Positions 11,412 to 24,554 of a stretch of DNA of 64,000 bases are shown one piece after another (position 1 is the stretch's first letter; every line of letters starts with the position of its first letter). A program made the position numbers and the translations under genes. The DNA comes from Endocalyx cinctus. Its lineage: Eukaryota > Ascomycota > Sordariomycetes > Amphisphaeriales > Apiosporaceae. The notes beneath the pieces are model-generated. The model was not told the DNA's origin. It made no database searches and saw only the letters and a program-made list of their open reading frames with translations. The DNA lies in NCBI GenBank assembly GCA_001600455.1, contig BCKC01000001.1, forward strand, positions 1,142,441 to 1,206,440, written 5' to 3'.

Positions 11412-13222
11412 ATGATGGCTGGGTTTCTCATCCACCCCAACAAAGCTCGGGCTCGCAGCGTTCAGCTTGATGGCCACACCATTCCAAAGCCGGAAGGACA
11501 TACCGCCCCCCATAGGGAGTCGATCTCGACCTCGACAGTTCCCTCGGCTAGGTCCAGCAGCTTACCACAACACGATGAGAACTTAGCACCATCCGTTCGT
11601 CATTATCGTAGCATGCTCATGGTTGATGCCCCTTCCCTGGGCCCTCACAAACCAATGTCTTATGGCGAGCTCTATGTTGATTCGGATCCTGGTATAATAA
11701 CTCTTTGGACACGCTCTTGCAACCGGCTCTCTGATATTATTATAACTCTTGACTTTGAACTATTTTTTTTTTTTTTTTTAACGAGAGTAGTACTGACATC
11801 TGATTTTCTCTATAGCTGCAACTGGTACGAATGAGTCACCTGCGCCCAGCGAGGGCCATGTTTCTCCCCACGTTCCGTCTCCCACGATCGATATGTCTAA
11901 CTTTCAAACAACAGCCCCTTCTTCGGGTCCTATCATCAACGATAGCAAGAACATTGTTCGAAGAAAGCTGACCGGCTACGTCGGTTTTGCCAACCTTCCC
12001 AACCAATGGCACCGAAAGAGTGTTCGAAAGGGCTTCAACTTCAACGTTATGGTTGTTGGTAAGACTTCCCCCCTGACCTTTGTAACTTTGTCTTGTTTTA
12101 TATTCTAACCCACCCTTAGGTGAATCTGGCTTGGGTAAATCTACATTGGTCAACACCCTCTTTAACACGTCGCTGTACCCTCCCAAGGACCGCAAGGGAC
12201 CTAGCCTTGACATAATACCCAAGACCGTGTCCATCCAATCCATCAGCGCCGATATCGAGGAGGCTGGCGTTCGTCTCCGTCTCACCGTCGTCGATACTCC
12301 CGGTTTTGGTGATTTCGTCAACAACGATGAGTCTTGGAGGCCCATCGTTGACAACATTGAGCAGCGCTACGATGCTTATCTTGACGCGGAGAACAAGGTC
12401 AACCGCATGAACATTGTTGACAACCGTATTCATGCTTGTGTCTTCTTCATCCAACCCACTGGCCACTCCCTCAAGCCCCTCGACATCGAGGTCATGCGCC
12501 GCCTGCACACCAAGGTCAACTTGATTCCTGTCATTGCCAAGGCCGATACCCTCACGGACGAGGAGATTGCCAGCTTCAAGTCTAGAATTCTCTCGGACAT
12601 TAAGCACCACGGTATCCAGATCTTCGAGGGACCCCGCTACGAGCTCGACGACGAGGAGACCATTGCCGAGAACAACGAAATTATGTCCAAGGTTCCCTTC
12701 GCCGTCGTGGGTGCAAACAACGAGATCACCAACGCCGATGGACGCAAAGTTCGTGGACGTGCCTACCCCTGGGGTATTATCGAGGTAGACAACGAGGACC
12801 ACTGCGACTTCGTCAAGCTTCGCCAGATGCTCATCCGAACTCACATGGAGGAGCTCAAGGAGCACACCAACAACAACTTGTACGAGAACTACCGGACAGA
12901 CAAGCTCACCCAGATGGGTGTTGCCCAGGACCCCAGCGTCTTCAAGGAGGTCAACCCGGCCGTCAAGCAAGAGGAAGAGCGTGCTCTCCACGAGCAAAAG
13001 CTAGCCAAGATGGAGGCCGAGATGAAGATGGTCTTCCAACAGAAGGTAGCGGAAAAGGAGAGCAAGCTCAAGCAGAGCGAAGAGGAGTTGTACGCTCGTC
13101 ACAGAGAGATGAAGGAACAGCTCGAGCGCCAGCGACTAGAGCTCGAGGAGAAGAAGGCCAGAGTCGAGAGCGGCCGGCCGGCAGATGGTACCAAGAAGCG
13201 CGGTGGATTCTCTCTCCGCTAA
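11412..13222 (+). CDS. aspB: Septin, CDC3/AspB type
   Basis: GTP-binding cytoskeletal protein that polymerises into septin filaments and rings at septa, hyphal tips and branch sites. Exons 11412-11691, 11816-12058 and 12120-13222 give 541 aa. Seen: a 120-residue variable N-terminus, the polybasic segment before the G domain ([10 protein letters not shown]), G1 GESGLGKS (about 175-182), G3 DTPG (233-236), G4 AKAD (314-317), the septin unique element, and a C-terminal coiled coil (about 450-530) ending GGFSLR. The combination of coiled coil and leading extension fits CDC3/AspB rather than CDC10. The start is uncertain: an in-frame TAA lies directly before 11412. Alternatively ATG-G at 11021-11024 could splice to an acceptor CAG ending near 11540. 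Confidence 0.95.
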
Positions 13223-15486
13223 GCTTTCACGAATCCTTCTCTCAGCCTATGATCCACGACCGATCTTTCATGATGCCAGTTCAATACCAGCCTGCCTTGT
13301 TTCTTCTCTTCTTGTCTTTGTCTTTTCAACTTCTCTTCTTTAATCTATTATCATCTAATATACCTCGACAGACGGTCTCTGTCATCGGTCGGAGAGCATC
13401 GGTACCGTTGCAGGTAATCAAAATCTACTGTTTGATGACGCGGTATCCTGAATACTTGCGGCCGGTCCCGATGGAGACTACTGACAAGGCCGCTCGCCGT
13501 CGAACATGGATTCTCTCGATGCTAGCAACAGATATAATCGCATCAAGAGTATTTTTTGACGCTTGTCACCATCTTGTTCCCCACGTTGTTTCCAAGTCAC
13601 CTCACGCCACGCCACTTCATCACCCATCCTATACTACTATTATCAGAAAGACGAGATGGTAGCTATGATATGCGATGGTGAACAAGATGTTGTATCTGAT
13701 ACTGTACTTCCACTTGTCACTTTTTCTTACGGTGTTTATTCACCAGAAGCCACATACTAGTTGGAGGTTTCTGCTTAACTCCTTCGTGGTTTCGTCCCGC
13801 CAATTCACTTGATTTCCTTTTACGGTCTCTTGCGAAACTTCATCGTTCGGATATCACGACGGAATACCCAGAACATGGTAGGGTCGCAATTCGAGCACGC
13901 TGCATTTGTTCATATGGGTGGGTTTCGGAAGGGGGGGGGGGGGAGCTTTTATAATGTCTGTCAGTAACAAACCAACAAAAAAAAAGAGTTTACTAGATGT
14001 CTGTATTTTAGTAAAGAACGATCTCTCTTGTATCTCGGTGTTCGGGGAGCCCCTATATTCCCCCCACAGGTCTCGCCGACTTGTGTACATCGGAGGACGG
14101 AAAGATGTAATTTGTCTTCGTCGGCTGGCGAAACGTTGCACGCGCGTACAACCAAAACACACATACATAGCTGGGCACGACTTTGTCTGGGGTGTTGTCA
14201 CTTTCCTTTTCAAGCTTTTTTTTTCTGTCTCCTTTTCCTTGCGTCAAAGTTTCTAAAACAAAAAATGATATCTGCTTTTTTTTTTCTCTTTTTATATTAT
14301 GAGTGATCTAAATTTACGTATTTCTTTACCACTGAGAAATTTGTTTGTCCACTTGTGTTCGCTTAGTCCGTAATATATGTTATATGTGAATACTGATTCT
14401 ACCGCCTTGCGAGATGCTCTTCCTACTAGTTGATCTCAGTGACTTGATTTTCTATAATGTCCATGTCGTCTTTTAACGCGGAGATCTTGATAATCCGTGG
14501 CTATTGCATCTTATCTGCTGCAACGTGAAATGTACGCCGTTGAAGAATGTCTTTCGTGTAAAGATGCTGCTTTAGGGGGATTAACTTTGATATAGGCAGT
14601 GAGCATCCGGAAGAAAGGGGATCATGATGTCGGCGTGCCTTCATTCTCAACTGCCTTACATACTTCATGTGTATATATGATTGGTTGATTGATTGACTAT
14701 ACGGGTTGAGATGGATGTACTTGTGTCTGGATTGCTTGGCTGTCTATACTATGAGGAACGATAGTTGGTCTATAATTGTAGGGACTAGACAGGATGGTTG
14801 GTCTATAATAAGAGGGGGGAAGGGAATGAAACTTATAGTCAGGATGAAATGAGGAGATATATATATATATATTAGAGGGGACAACGCAGGTCATAAGTTA
14901 GTGAGTGACAAGAATATATATTTCGGTAAATAGTATTGCGAGGAGTTAGAGATATGTCGGTTGAGTACAGTACAGTATGCTTACGTAGAATGTTAACTCT
15001 CATAGTCTTCAACTTCTTATAATTGACTGACTGACCCAACTCGTCTTTACAAGGTAGCAGCACGGTATAATTACTATCAGTCAAACGGGAGGGAAATAAA
15101 ACATCAAATGACGAAACAGATGTCGCATAATTTTATTATTATACATGTTGTAGATCTCTCCTAGTAGCTTATGTTTGGTCTGAAGGGATCCCCTTTTCTT
15201 CTTGATATATCTACAGACCTCAGGAGAACAACCGGTTCTCCCCCTTTTTGGTTGGTCGAACCCTAAACTCAGCTTGATCTTATATTTTTTTTCTTTCTTT
15301 TTTTCTTTCAACGTCGTAACATAACAAAATATGGTACAAGGATACACCTTATTTATAAGCTCGATTTCGTGGACTGGGTGGAAGAAGTTCAATAAACAAA
15401 CACATCCAACAGCATGAGATCCGATTCGGTTATGAACATAAGGTAATCGGGCCATAAAAACATTTTTTCTTTCTTTTATTATTCTT
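13223..15486. other. Intergenic between septin and uS4m genes
   Basis: Contains the convergent 3' regions of both genes. Seen: a G-run at about 13931-13943, an (AT)n tract near 14859-14874, and GGTTGGTCTATAAT-like repeats near 14763-14809. Overlapping frames at 13.85-14.3 kb on both strands are low-complexity and not gene-like. Confidence 0.5.
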
Positions 15487-17114
15487 TTATCGTCTTCTCA
15501 GATACCAGTTATAAGCTAGCTGGTTGGCCTCGTAAACGAAGGGAGTCGGGACCTCAGCTTCGCCAAAGCGGGCGACGGGATGTCTGAGGTACACGGCCGA
15601 GCATATCTTCTGGTTGACCTCGAGGTATCGGGGTATGAAGGCAAAAGGGGCCATGTACTGGCGCGGGCGCCAGGGCGTCTTGTACGGCTTGCTCCGGTCG
15701 TACGGGTTCTCCTTCTCCTCCTTCTCGTACTTCGCCAGGCGTTTCTCCAGCTCCTGTAACTGCCATTTGTTCAGGCCGGCGGACTCGCCTACGCTGCTAG
15801 CTAGATCCTTGGTGCTCGAGAAACTCGACGCGGCGCCTTCCAGCTTCCGGAACTCGGAGGCGGGAGAGGCGGACAGCCGGTCCTCGAGGCTAAGCTCCTT
15901 GATCATCAGAGATAATTGTTCCGTCATCTCGGCCGCCGAAGATTTCGGCCGTCCGAGCCGGCCCAGGAGCGTCTTCGACTTCTTGATGATCGCCCGCAGG
16001 CCCACCTTCTGCTTACCCGAGAGCTCCTCCTCTCTTATGATATCTTTGATTAGGGCCATCACCTCCTGGAGCTTCTCCCGCGTCGGCTTCGTGTCCACCT
16101 TGGCGGGTTCGGGGGCGTCGGTCGTATCGGGCTCTTCCTTCTCCGCGGCTTCCTCGGCCGCAGCCTCCGCTTCTTCTTCTTTCCCTTCTTCCGCCTCGGC
16201 GCCTTCTTGGGTTATTGTCTTGGCCTTAGTTCGGCGTCGGTTTTTCTTCTCTGGGTCGAGCTTGGGCTTCGGCTGGCCGGTCGCGTACAGGACGCACTCG
16301 GGGTCGACTTGGAACATGTCTCCCGGGTTGAGACGATAACCCGCGTACGGCATCTGTTGAGTGTAGGCACTACTAGTCAGAATCATGACAAGGAAGAAGA
16401 AGAAGACTAATAATATTGGAAAGTAGATGATCTCGGTGGAGGAGGAGGAGGAGGGGGCGGAGAATATTATTTATTTATGTATGTTATTATTCTCTCTTCT
16501 TTACTTACCACCTTGCCATTGACCTTGACGGCTCCGTGAACGCAAAACTGTCTAGCCTGTCTGGCGCTGCTCGCGAACAAAGCCCTGAAAACGGCGGTAT
16601 CCAGCCTCCTCTCGAGCGGGGCGAAGGCCATCTGCATGTACGGGGTGATCTTGAGCTGCGGATCCTTCTCTTCCTCTTCCTCTTCCTCGCCCTCGCGGAT
16701 CGGTTGGTGCCTTCCCGAACCGCGGCCGTCGGCGAAATCGGATCCGTCGTGTCTGGCCATGTATTGGGGATTCATGTCGACCACGCCCAGGAGCCGGCGG
16801 CTGAACATGCGCGTCCACTTACGCTCGACGATGTGGTCGCCGTGGTACCCACGTAGCATACTCTTGGCCCGCCATTTCTGCTGGAAGAAAGTCTTGTAAT
16901 CGAGACCTAGTTGCTTTTTTTGAAATAAAGCGGCTCTGAAAATGTTGTAAAGGTTGTATTTGTTCCAGGTCGGTCGGAGTTTCTATCATCCCTCAGTAGT
17001 TAGTAAATCAGAATTCTATATAACAAAGATCAAAATAAATAGCAATTGGCTGGATGAAATTGAATTAATTGAACTTACAGCCCGTCTAAGATTGTGGTAC
17101 CTCTTGGGCCTCAT
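15487..17114 (-). CDS. NAM9: Mitochondrial small-subunit ribosomal protein uS4m
   Basis: Primary 16S/15S rRNA-binding protein of the mitochondrial small subunit. Exons are 17079-17114, 16509-16982 and 15487-16353. The joined frame is 1377 nt, 458 aa. The first exon encodes only [12 protein letters not shown]. Splicing then gives [15 protein letters not shown], the characteristic N-terminus of fungal uS4m. The S4 RNA-binding domain spans exons 2 and 3 ([36 protein letters not shown]). Exon 3 adds a Lys/Glu/Ala-rich insertion after the S4 domain. The C-terminus ([20 protein letters not shown] ... [13 protein letters not shown]) is a conserved fungal extension. Transcribed away from the septin gene's 3' end. 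Confidence 0.93.
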
Positions 17115-17715
17115 CTTAAATGATTATGCGAAGCTGTCTCTCATATATAATAGAGACCAGCCAGCGATTTATAATATGAGTATAATTATATCCAAAAGCT
17201 ACGCGATGAAATCAATTCCATATAAGCTTCGAAATGCCAAAAATTTCTAGACCCGCTGTCACGTGCTTCTGATAGGAAAACCCTGATCGATAGTAATAGT
17301 GGCGGTGCACAAGGTAAATGAAGAATTGTGGCATGTGCAAGCCACAAATTTGATGCTTATATACGTATGATCGTGTATTTTAATTTATTTTTTACACAGT
17401 AAATAACTGTGAATATTTATACGGAGTATACTTTAAAATGCCGCCAACGGCAATATCCACTAGTTCATGGATTACCTGTTCTATACCTATCGAATCCTTA
17501 TATATTTCCTATCAAGCCAGCCGCAGATTATTCTCGCTTTCGGTAGACGAGATCCTACGTGATATTTTATTTATACTACAGCCCTCTTTCGCGGATAGAG
17601 TCATCGGTATAACGATATCCATGTTTCCGGAGATACCCTTCTCCCCCAAACCCCGCTCTTTTTTAGAACGTGCTTGCTTAACGAAGTGATTTTTAAAGCG
17701 GATCAAGTATACCGA
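17115..17715. other. Short intergenic region
   Basis: Lies between the uS4m start and the end of the downstream MFS gene, both on the minus strand. The open frame at 17438-17689 (+) has no recognisable features. This stretch probably holds the uS4m promoter and the MFS 3' UTR. Confidence 0.5.
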
Positions 17716-19713
17716 TCAAACCCCGCCGGCGGCGAAGGGGCTCCTCTCCCTCAGATGAGCGCCGTACTTCCACAAGAGCCAGGGAGCCGGCCAGCCCAAG
17801 ACGACGCCTACCAGCGCGAGCACGGTGTTGCCCCACCCGTAGCCGAGCGAGCGGTAGAGCTCCGGCGCGAACAAGGGAAAGCCGAAGCCGGCGAGGGAGC
17901 GAAGGAAGGTGGCCGCCGCCAGGGCGCTGGCCGCGTACCGGGTGTAGGCGTCGACCAGGTACGCCTGCAGGCACTGGAACCCGATGATGATGCCGACGCA
18001 GAAGACGAGGGCGCCGAGGTCGGGCCCGATCCAGTGCGTGCGCCGCTCGGCCGTCCACCCGTAGATCAGCAGGCCCGCCGGCACGAGGAACGAGCCCGCT
18101 ACCATCAGCGGCACCCGGAACTCCGGCCGGCCTTTCCCCTCGCCGCGCGTTCGCTTCAGGTGCACGTAGATCCGGTCCTGCAGCGGCGCCCCTACCTGCG
18201 TGCCGACGAAGAAACCGAGCCCTAACGCGATGTAGTGCAGCCCCCCTATGCCGGCCGTCTGCCCGTATCCGCCCTCCGAGACGGGCTCCGAAAACAGGGT
18301 CGGGAAAGACGTCAGGACGAGGTAAACCAACCCGTACAGAAACATCATATACACCGCGATGCACTGAACGATGATCTGGGTGAAGAGGAGCTTAAAGGGG
18401 CGAGTCGAAGCCTGTGCGAGGAGCTCGACGAGGCCGCGACGTTCGGGCCCGTCGAAAGGGGTGCGCAGCTTCGCCGCCTCGTCCTTCTTCCCCTCGGCCC
18501 TGAGCTTCTTGGCGACGGCCTCCCTTTTCTTGCTCAGGAGGAAAGGCGCGTATGTCTCCTGGATGAGGAAGAGCCCGGCGAGCTGGATGACGCCGTCGGC
18601 GGCGGACGATGCCCAGAACGCCCACCGCCAGGTCGTGTACTGGGTGATGAACCCGCCGGCGATGGGACCGACGGCCGGGCCTAGCAGCGGCATCAGCGAG
18701 TAGACGGATATGGCCCGACCGCGCTCCTCCGGCGTGAACAGGTCGCCGAGAAAGCCGCCACCGATCGCGAGCGACGCGGAACCCCCTAAACCGGCGAAGA
18801 ACCGGAACGGGATCAGCTGGGACGAGGTCTGCGCGAACCCGCACGCCAGGTTGAAGACGAGGAAGAATAGGTTTGTTAATTGTAGCACTATGACTCGGCC
18901 GTACGTTTCGGAGAGAGGACCCCACCTAAGCGAAACAGTCAGTCTTTAGAACGTTTTTTTATAGGGGGTCTTGGAGAAACAAGTGGAGTACAACTCTACT
19001 TACAAAAGGGGACCAAAAGCAAACGCAAGAACGAAGACGGAGACTACTAAATTTCTCTCAACTGGATTCAAGATGATCCGTTAATTAAGTCGTTCTGGGA
19101 TATGTAGACGTGACCTGATCACTAGCAATGGTAAGATGAGGAGAGAGGAGGCTTACTTACAATCTTGTTCGATGTGTAGCTCCTCTCCAATAACCCCCAG
19201 CGACGGTGCGACCGCGGAGGATACGGTGGGAGAGATGAAAGCGAAAGATGAGACGACGAGGACGGCGCCCCATTTCTTGGAACGCGGCCAGTTCTTCGGA
19301 TTTTCCGGGTCGTCAGGTCCTTTCCACGTTACCAGGTAAGGGTCTTCCTCCTCCTCCTCTTCTTCTTCTCTTCCTTCACCTCCGGCCGGTGGATCTGATC
19401 TCGATACGGTCTCTTGCTTCTCGTCCACTTTCTCTTCTGTCTTCTCGTCCCTTCCTCGTTCCAGGTCTAGGTCTGTTTGGCCGAGGGTGCCGTGATTTCG
19501 TGCATCGTCGGCGAGCGTGACGGGCGAGATCTGTTCCTCGAAATTATCCTCTACGGCCGTACCGGTAGAGGATGCGATACTCCTATTCGCGGTAGATTCA
19601 TAGGGTACGTTGACGTTTAGGGTGGCTCCGTCGCCGCCGCCGCCGCCGTTTTGGCTCCGCGGCCTAGTCCTCTCGGCATCGGGAACTGCTAACTGATCTG
19701 GTCCGGTCCCCAT
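17716..19713 (-). CDS. MFS drug:H+ antiporter, DHA1 family (606 aa)
   Basis: Predicted 12-helix plasma-membrane proton antiporter. Exons are 19161-19713, 19004-19061 (58 nt) and 17716-18925, total 1821 nt. A cytosolic N-terminus of about 135 residues, Glu/Ser-rich with a poly-Glu run, precedes DPENPKNWPRSKKW, the entry motif of fungal DHA1 (polyamine/FLU1/FLR1-like) carriers. Helix 1 follows, then LAFAFGPLLWGPLSETYGR across the exon 2/3 joint (motif A region), TPEERGRAISVYSLMPLLGP (motif C region), and the C-terminal bundle. A Lys/Glu-rich central loop divides the halves. The specific substrate cannot be read from sequence. A dozen or so hydrophobic segments fit the family. Confidence 0.9.
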
Positions 19714-22700
19714 TTTCTCTTCTCAACTTAGGGACATCAGCTAGTGCTACGCTACTAGCTTCTCGTATCTATTTGAGGTATTGTACGACGTAGTATATAT
19801 AGATAGATTGTATAGATTATGTCTTTGATTTGGCTCTCCTGGTCTCTTTCTTGGCCGTAGCCTTTAAATAACTGGGAGACTCTACAAACACGTGATGGAA
19901 GATTTCAGTCCTCGAGTTTCTGATATTAAAAGAAGTCAAATTATTCAGATTACTTTTTTGAGCGACCTCGGAGTAGGATTCTTTACTCGTATTCTTAACC
20001 CGGGTGGCTGCAATTACAAAAAGGATAGTAACATATATATGATGAGAGGGAAGCTGGTTTAAAAAAAAAAAAAAAAAAGGATAGCCCACCCTTTCTTTTA
20101 TCTTAAATCGAGTTCTCGCAACAGTAAGAAGAGAAGCGGTGCACAATTTTGTTTATTCATTTATTTATTCATTTATCGTCGGTAATCTTTGTCTGAATGG
20201 ATCCGGGTTTAAGCTTACCTCCTTTACTTACCGCTCGATAACCGAAATAGGCGGTATGATTCAGTATTCACTCATTTACCTTACGGTACCTTCCGCACGT
20301 TTTATTTTCATTTATTTTCAAAGTAGGTACATTTCGGAGAGTGTATTACGTACTTATAATATAAGAGACGGAAAATACAACGTTTGTCTTTTTCACGTCT
20401 TACGAATCAGGACCTGAAACGGCCTTTTTGTTTTTCTCTTGCAGGCTGAAGATCTCTCGCCGCTTTTGTACGGCTGGCGGAAAGCTCGGTTTGGGAGTGG
20501 AAGCATAAAGTTGTGAAACTCTACATAAATAATGGTGATAGGATTGCTTACAAGATTGGATGCTTCGTATTGCGCTAGGGGAAGATTCCTTCCGGTCTCT
20601 ATGTGGCTGCTTGTTACCGTGGTTTTGGTATATAACTAGCCTCGCATTTTAATCCCGGGGATCCCTCTGTCGATTGATTTAGAGGGGGTCGGACACTGGC
20701 AAGTATGATAGATACCAAGCCTACGTTTCTGAAGATATAAAGTTGGGAAATACTCGAAACTTTGACGCTCCTCAGATCGAACCTCTTGACCTAGAGATTC
20801 CCGAGTAGGAAAACATTACGACCTAACTACGCTCTCCCGGTTCTATCTACGTGCGGATATAGCTTTCGAAGTAATCACTGAAGCATCTTGTATAGCACTG
20901 CCAAAAATATGTAGGCGGGAAGAGCATTCGGGATGACGTCCGAGATAGGACAGCTGGTAGAGATAATATAGGAGGTCCAAACTCACAGAATTGGAGAGTC
21001 CTAGGCCTTCCGCTACTACCCGGTCAGGTCAACTCTCTACAAGACTCATAAACCAAGATGGTTAGATACTTTCCAAAGAACTCTCGTAGTTCTTCTACGG
21101 TTCACTCGAACAGAATAAACGATAGATAGCGTGTAATAAGTCAATACTAAAGCCAAAGAGCAAGCGTAGATGGAATAGCACCATTCGGATTCGGTATCGG
21201 TTCCCGCGAAATTTATCGAACGCGGACAAATAGGGCGAAAACGATATTTATTTCATAAATAAAAGCAGCGATAGTTTTAATCTAGATTGACTTTACTTAA
21301 ATGTGGTTCGTGTGATACGAAAAAGATCTCTCAAATCTCCGCCGGGGTTTTCGTTTATGAATTATACCCTTTATCGGCACCGAAAGTGACATCTTAACTA
21401 GTAGAGGGTCAAATTCGGCGTAACATACGAGGCTGGCAAAACGTCGCGACACGTTTATATCAAATATGTTCTATTCATAGATCACACTCTTTTATTCTCT
21501 TTTTTCCCCATATAAGTTGTAAATACTTGGATTTTTTTTTTCCTTCTGTCGCTAGAGTTTATCAGTTGATAATCAGTTGATCAGCATTCCATTGATCCTC
21601 CAACCGCCGCCTCTGTATCAGATACCCTGGTATGGTATGGTTTACTGTTGATTATTCGTAGCTCGTTGACGAAATCCAGAAAACTTATTTGTGTATACTA
21701 TTGAACACTTACACAGCTACGAACAGTTCAGGTAAAGTTTCGAAACAGCCGCCTCTACTTTACTCAAGCCATCTCCGAAACACACCCATTCCATTCTATA
21801 CCCGTCTGACAGCTACCCGCTTATGTAGTCCATTTAAAATTCCCTTTCGTACTCGGTGTTTATGTATCTAAGTAGTTAATACGGTAAGGCAAGTAAGTAT
21901 GTGAATACGCAGCCGCGTGCCGTAAGCCACCTCGTCGGGACTTGCGGGAGTCAGAACACAAATATAGACATATGTATGTATATATATGCGTGCGTATTAC
22001 ATTACGCGGTCTGTGTCCCGACAAAGGGGAATAGCGCGTGTAAGCTTATGGCAGCGGAAAGACATCCCTACGGTCACCCCGATCTCCTATTTGGTACGAT
22101 ACCGAAAAGGCAACTTCTCGCTCTTCCTATTCTAGGTTGCCGAGAATGGTGTACCTAGTTAGTAAGCCTTCATCTTGACGTGAAAAGGGAATTCTTTCGC
22201 GACTGGTTTGTCTAACCGGACAAGTACTTCGATAAACGAAGGTATGTTACTAAATATGACAGATACTAAATAGTGTACACCCTGCTTTGAATAAGCCCAT
22301 ACTTGTTCTCGCATGATCATACTACAATACTCTAGATGAGTCATCTCCGACAGTCGCAGTGGTCGTGGTCATATCGACTTTTAACGGCTTTAAAAGCTGT
22401 ATATGTATGACTAACTGTTTAGATTACTTGTCATCGATTATTTCCACGCGAGGAGAGGGCCGCGGCACCACGTGTAGCGGCATCACATAAGGGTGATTAA
22501 TTACTAGTGTAATCAAAACACTCAAACTATGCAAGCCCCTTTGAAAACATCCCAAAGTTAATAAGAGAACAGGGTTTCGGTGTTACCCCGTGGATTGCTT
22601 CGGTCAAGTGTTAAGCGTCAAGCGTCGTATCGCCCGTGAATATCTACACACCTTTATATTCAACCAACAATTCATGAACACCGGCATAAACAACACATAA

Positions 22701-23158
22701 ATCGGAATCTTTTTTTTTTTCTAATTGCTAAGATATATAAGTAAGACCTGTTAAGTGAGCAGGTCTCCTGTGGTAAGGCTTCCGAGATATAGCAGCCTAC
22801 TTAAGCTAATGTAGATGCAAATCATCAATGAAATTCAACGCTGGGCGCCTTTCTTATTTATTTACACGAAACCAATCGCGAATTCCAGGTATAATAGTTA
22901 ACCGTCCGTTTCCGTTTAATTATCTCGAGCCCCTGAAATAGACCTGAAATTTGAAAATCGATAGAAAGTACCCTTCCGTGAATATCATCCTCTTGGCGTG
23001 TACGTAAAGAACTTCTTTTTTGTTCTTTTTTTGTTGTGATAGATGACGTGTTTGTTTCTATCAGGTATAATGGGAAGTTAGAGGACCTTCGGATGAGTAT
23101 TGTATGCATGAAAGGTAGAAGTCGAGGGCGAAGAGAAGAGTCCATGCGTGCGTCCTTG
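19714..23158. other. AT-rich intergenic region
   Basis: Holds the promoter of the MFS gene (left end) and the 3' region of the La gene (right end). Open frames on either strand are short and without recognisable composition. Poly-A/T tracts occur at about 20060-20078 and 21530-21540. No gene or RNA feature recognised. Confidence 0.5.
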
Positions 23159-24554
23159 CTAGGAGGTCTCGGTCGAAACTGTCTCCTTGGTGTCCACCTT
23201 CTTGGCCGGAGGCTCCCCCGAGGCAGCATCATTTTCGCGGGCCCGCTTTCCGTTAGTCTGGTCTTCGCCCGTCTTTTCAGCAGAAGCTTCCTTGCTCGCG
23301 TTCTGCTCCTCGATAAGCTTAGCACCGGATTTGCTGGTGTGGATCTTGGGGACGCCGCCGTTGTTTGCTCGGAAGGGTTCCTCCGTGCTTGGCTTCTCAC
23401 TTCGGTCCTGGCCCCGGAAGTTACCACGGCCGCCACGACCGCCGCGTCCTCTTCCACCGTGACCTTTGAATCCGTTCTTCTGATCATGCTCGCGTCGCTT
23501 CTTCCAGTCGTTCGAGTCGCCACCGTGACGGCGGTCTCGGCCGCGGCCACCACGACCACCGCGACCATGGTGGAAGCCTCGTCCCGACTTTCCTTCTATT
23601 TTACCGTCGCGGATATCCTGGTTCTTCTGCTTTATGTAGTCTTGCTTCCACAAGATCAGCATGGGATGACCCTTCCAAGTGGGGGGAGGGTCCAAGGCCA
23701 TGAATTTCTCGGCGGTTTCCTTGTCGGCCCACTCGACGAAAACGGAACCCTTGAAATGCTTCTTCGAATCGTTGGCGCGTCGGAGACGGACAGAGTTCAC
23801 GGCGCCATATTGAGCAACGAAGGCTTCAATATCGAATTGGGTCGAGGATTCCTCGTCTCCAAAGCCCTTCAGATAGACACTTCGTGCGTCACGCTCGTCC
23901 TGCTTGGCACGTTTGGCGGCATCGTAGGGGATCTTGCGACGAATGGTTTCTTCGCCTTTGGGGCCCTCGATGACAAAGATATCGTGACTCTTGAGAGCCT
24001 CGACGACGGCGGAGTATGGCTTGAAGCGGCGCATACGCTTGAAGGTGGTGATTATGGAGAGAGGGACAGGTTTGTTCTCTTCGCCCCCGGTTTTCTCCCA
24101 CAAGAATTTGTCATCAGGCAGGTTGGTATCGCTAAAATAAAACTCGACCTGAGATAAAGTTAGTGACCGGATACAGAGGATCAAGAGATAGAACGAGAAA
24201 TATACATACCTGTTTTTGAATTTCCGTGGGATCGTCTGAATCTGGAAGAGTAGCGACGTCTGTCTTGGTGTGTTCGTCTTCGGGCTTGTGGCGCCAGACT
24301 TTTAGCATTCCCTCGGGAGGGTTGTGGATGGATGGCTTTTTCTTGTCCTCAACGCCGTTCTCGGTCTTCTCTTCGACCTTTGCAGCACCGTCGTCGCTAG
24401 ATTTAGCCGCGTCTTCGGTCGAAGGACCTTCTCCAGCTTTAGATTCGGCTTCGGCCATGGGAGCATCCGTGTTGACCTCGGCAGTAGTCTCGACAGTGGG
24501 TTCAGTAGTAGCCTCGGTGGTGGCCTCGACCGTCTTAGGTTCTTGGTCGGCCAT
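23159..24554 (-). CDS. LHP1: La-related RNA chaperone (Lupus La homologue)
   Basis: Binds UUU-OH ends of RNA polymerase III transcripts, protecting and folding pre-tRNAs in the nucleus. Exons are 24210-24554 and 23159-24148, 444 aa. The acidic, Thr/Glu-rich N-terminus (1-80) is followed by a La motif (about 108-195: EIQKQVEFYFSDTNLPDDKF, then FKRMRRF). Next is an RRM (about 210-300: RSVYLKGFG as RNP2-like, FKGSVFVEW as RNP1). The tail is rich in RGG/GRG repeats and basic residues, with a KRAR...PPAKK basic stretch that may serve nuclear import. The intron falls inside the La motif after KQ. Conserved aromatic and Asp positions of the La motif (Y, F, D) are present. Confidence 0.95.

Noticed and set aside
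11836..12997. Long open frames antisense to the septin gene
   Set aside because: They are shadows of a highly conserved, GC-biased coding exon on the plus strand; no start context or family match.
13854..14306. Overlapping frames of 60-120 codons on both strands
   Set aside because: Low-complexity translations of poly-T/poly-G rich DNA in the septin 3' region, without protein-like composition.
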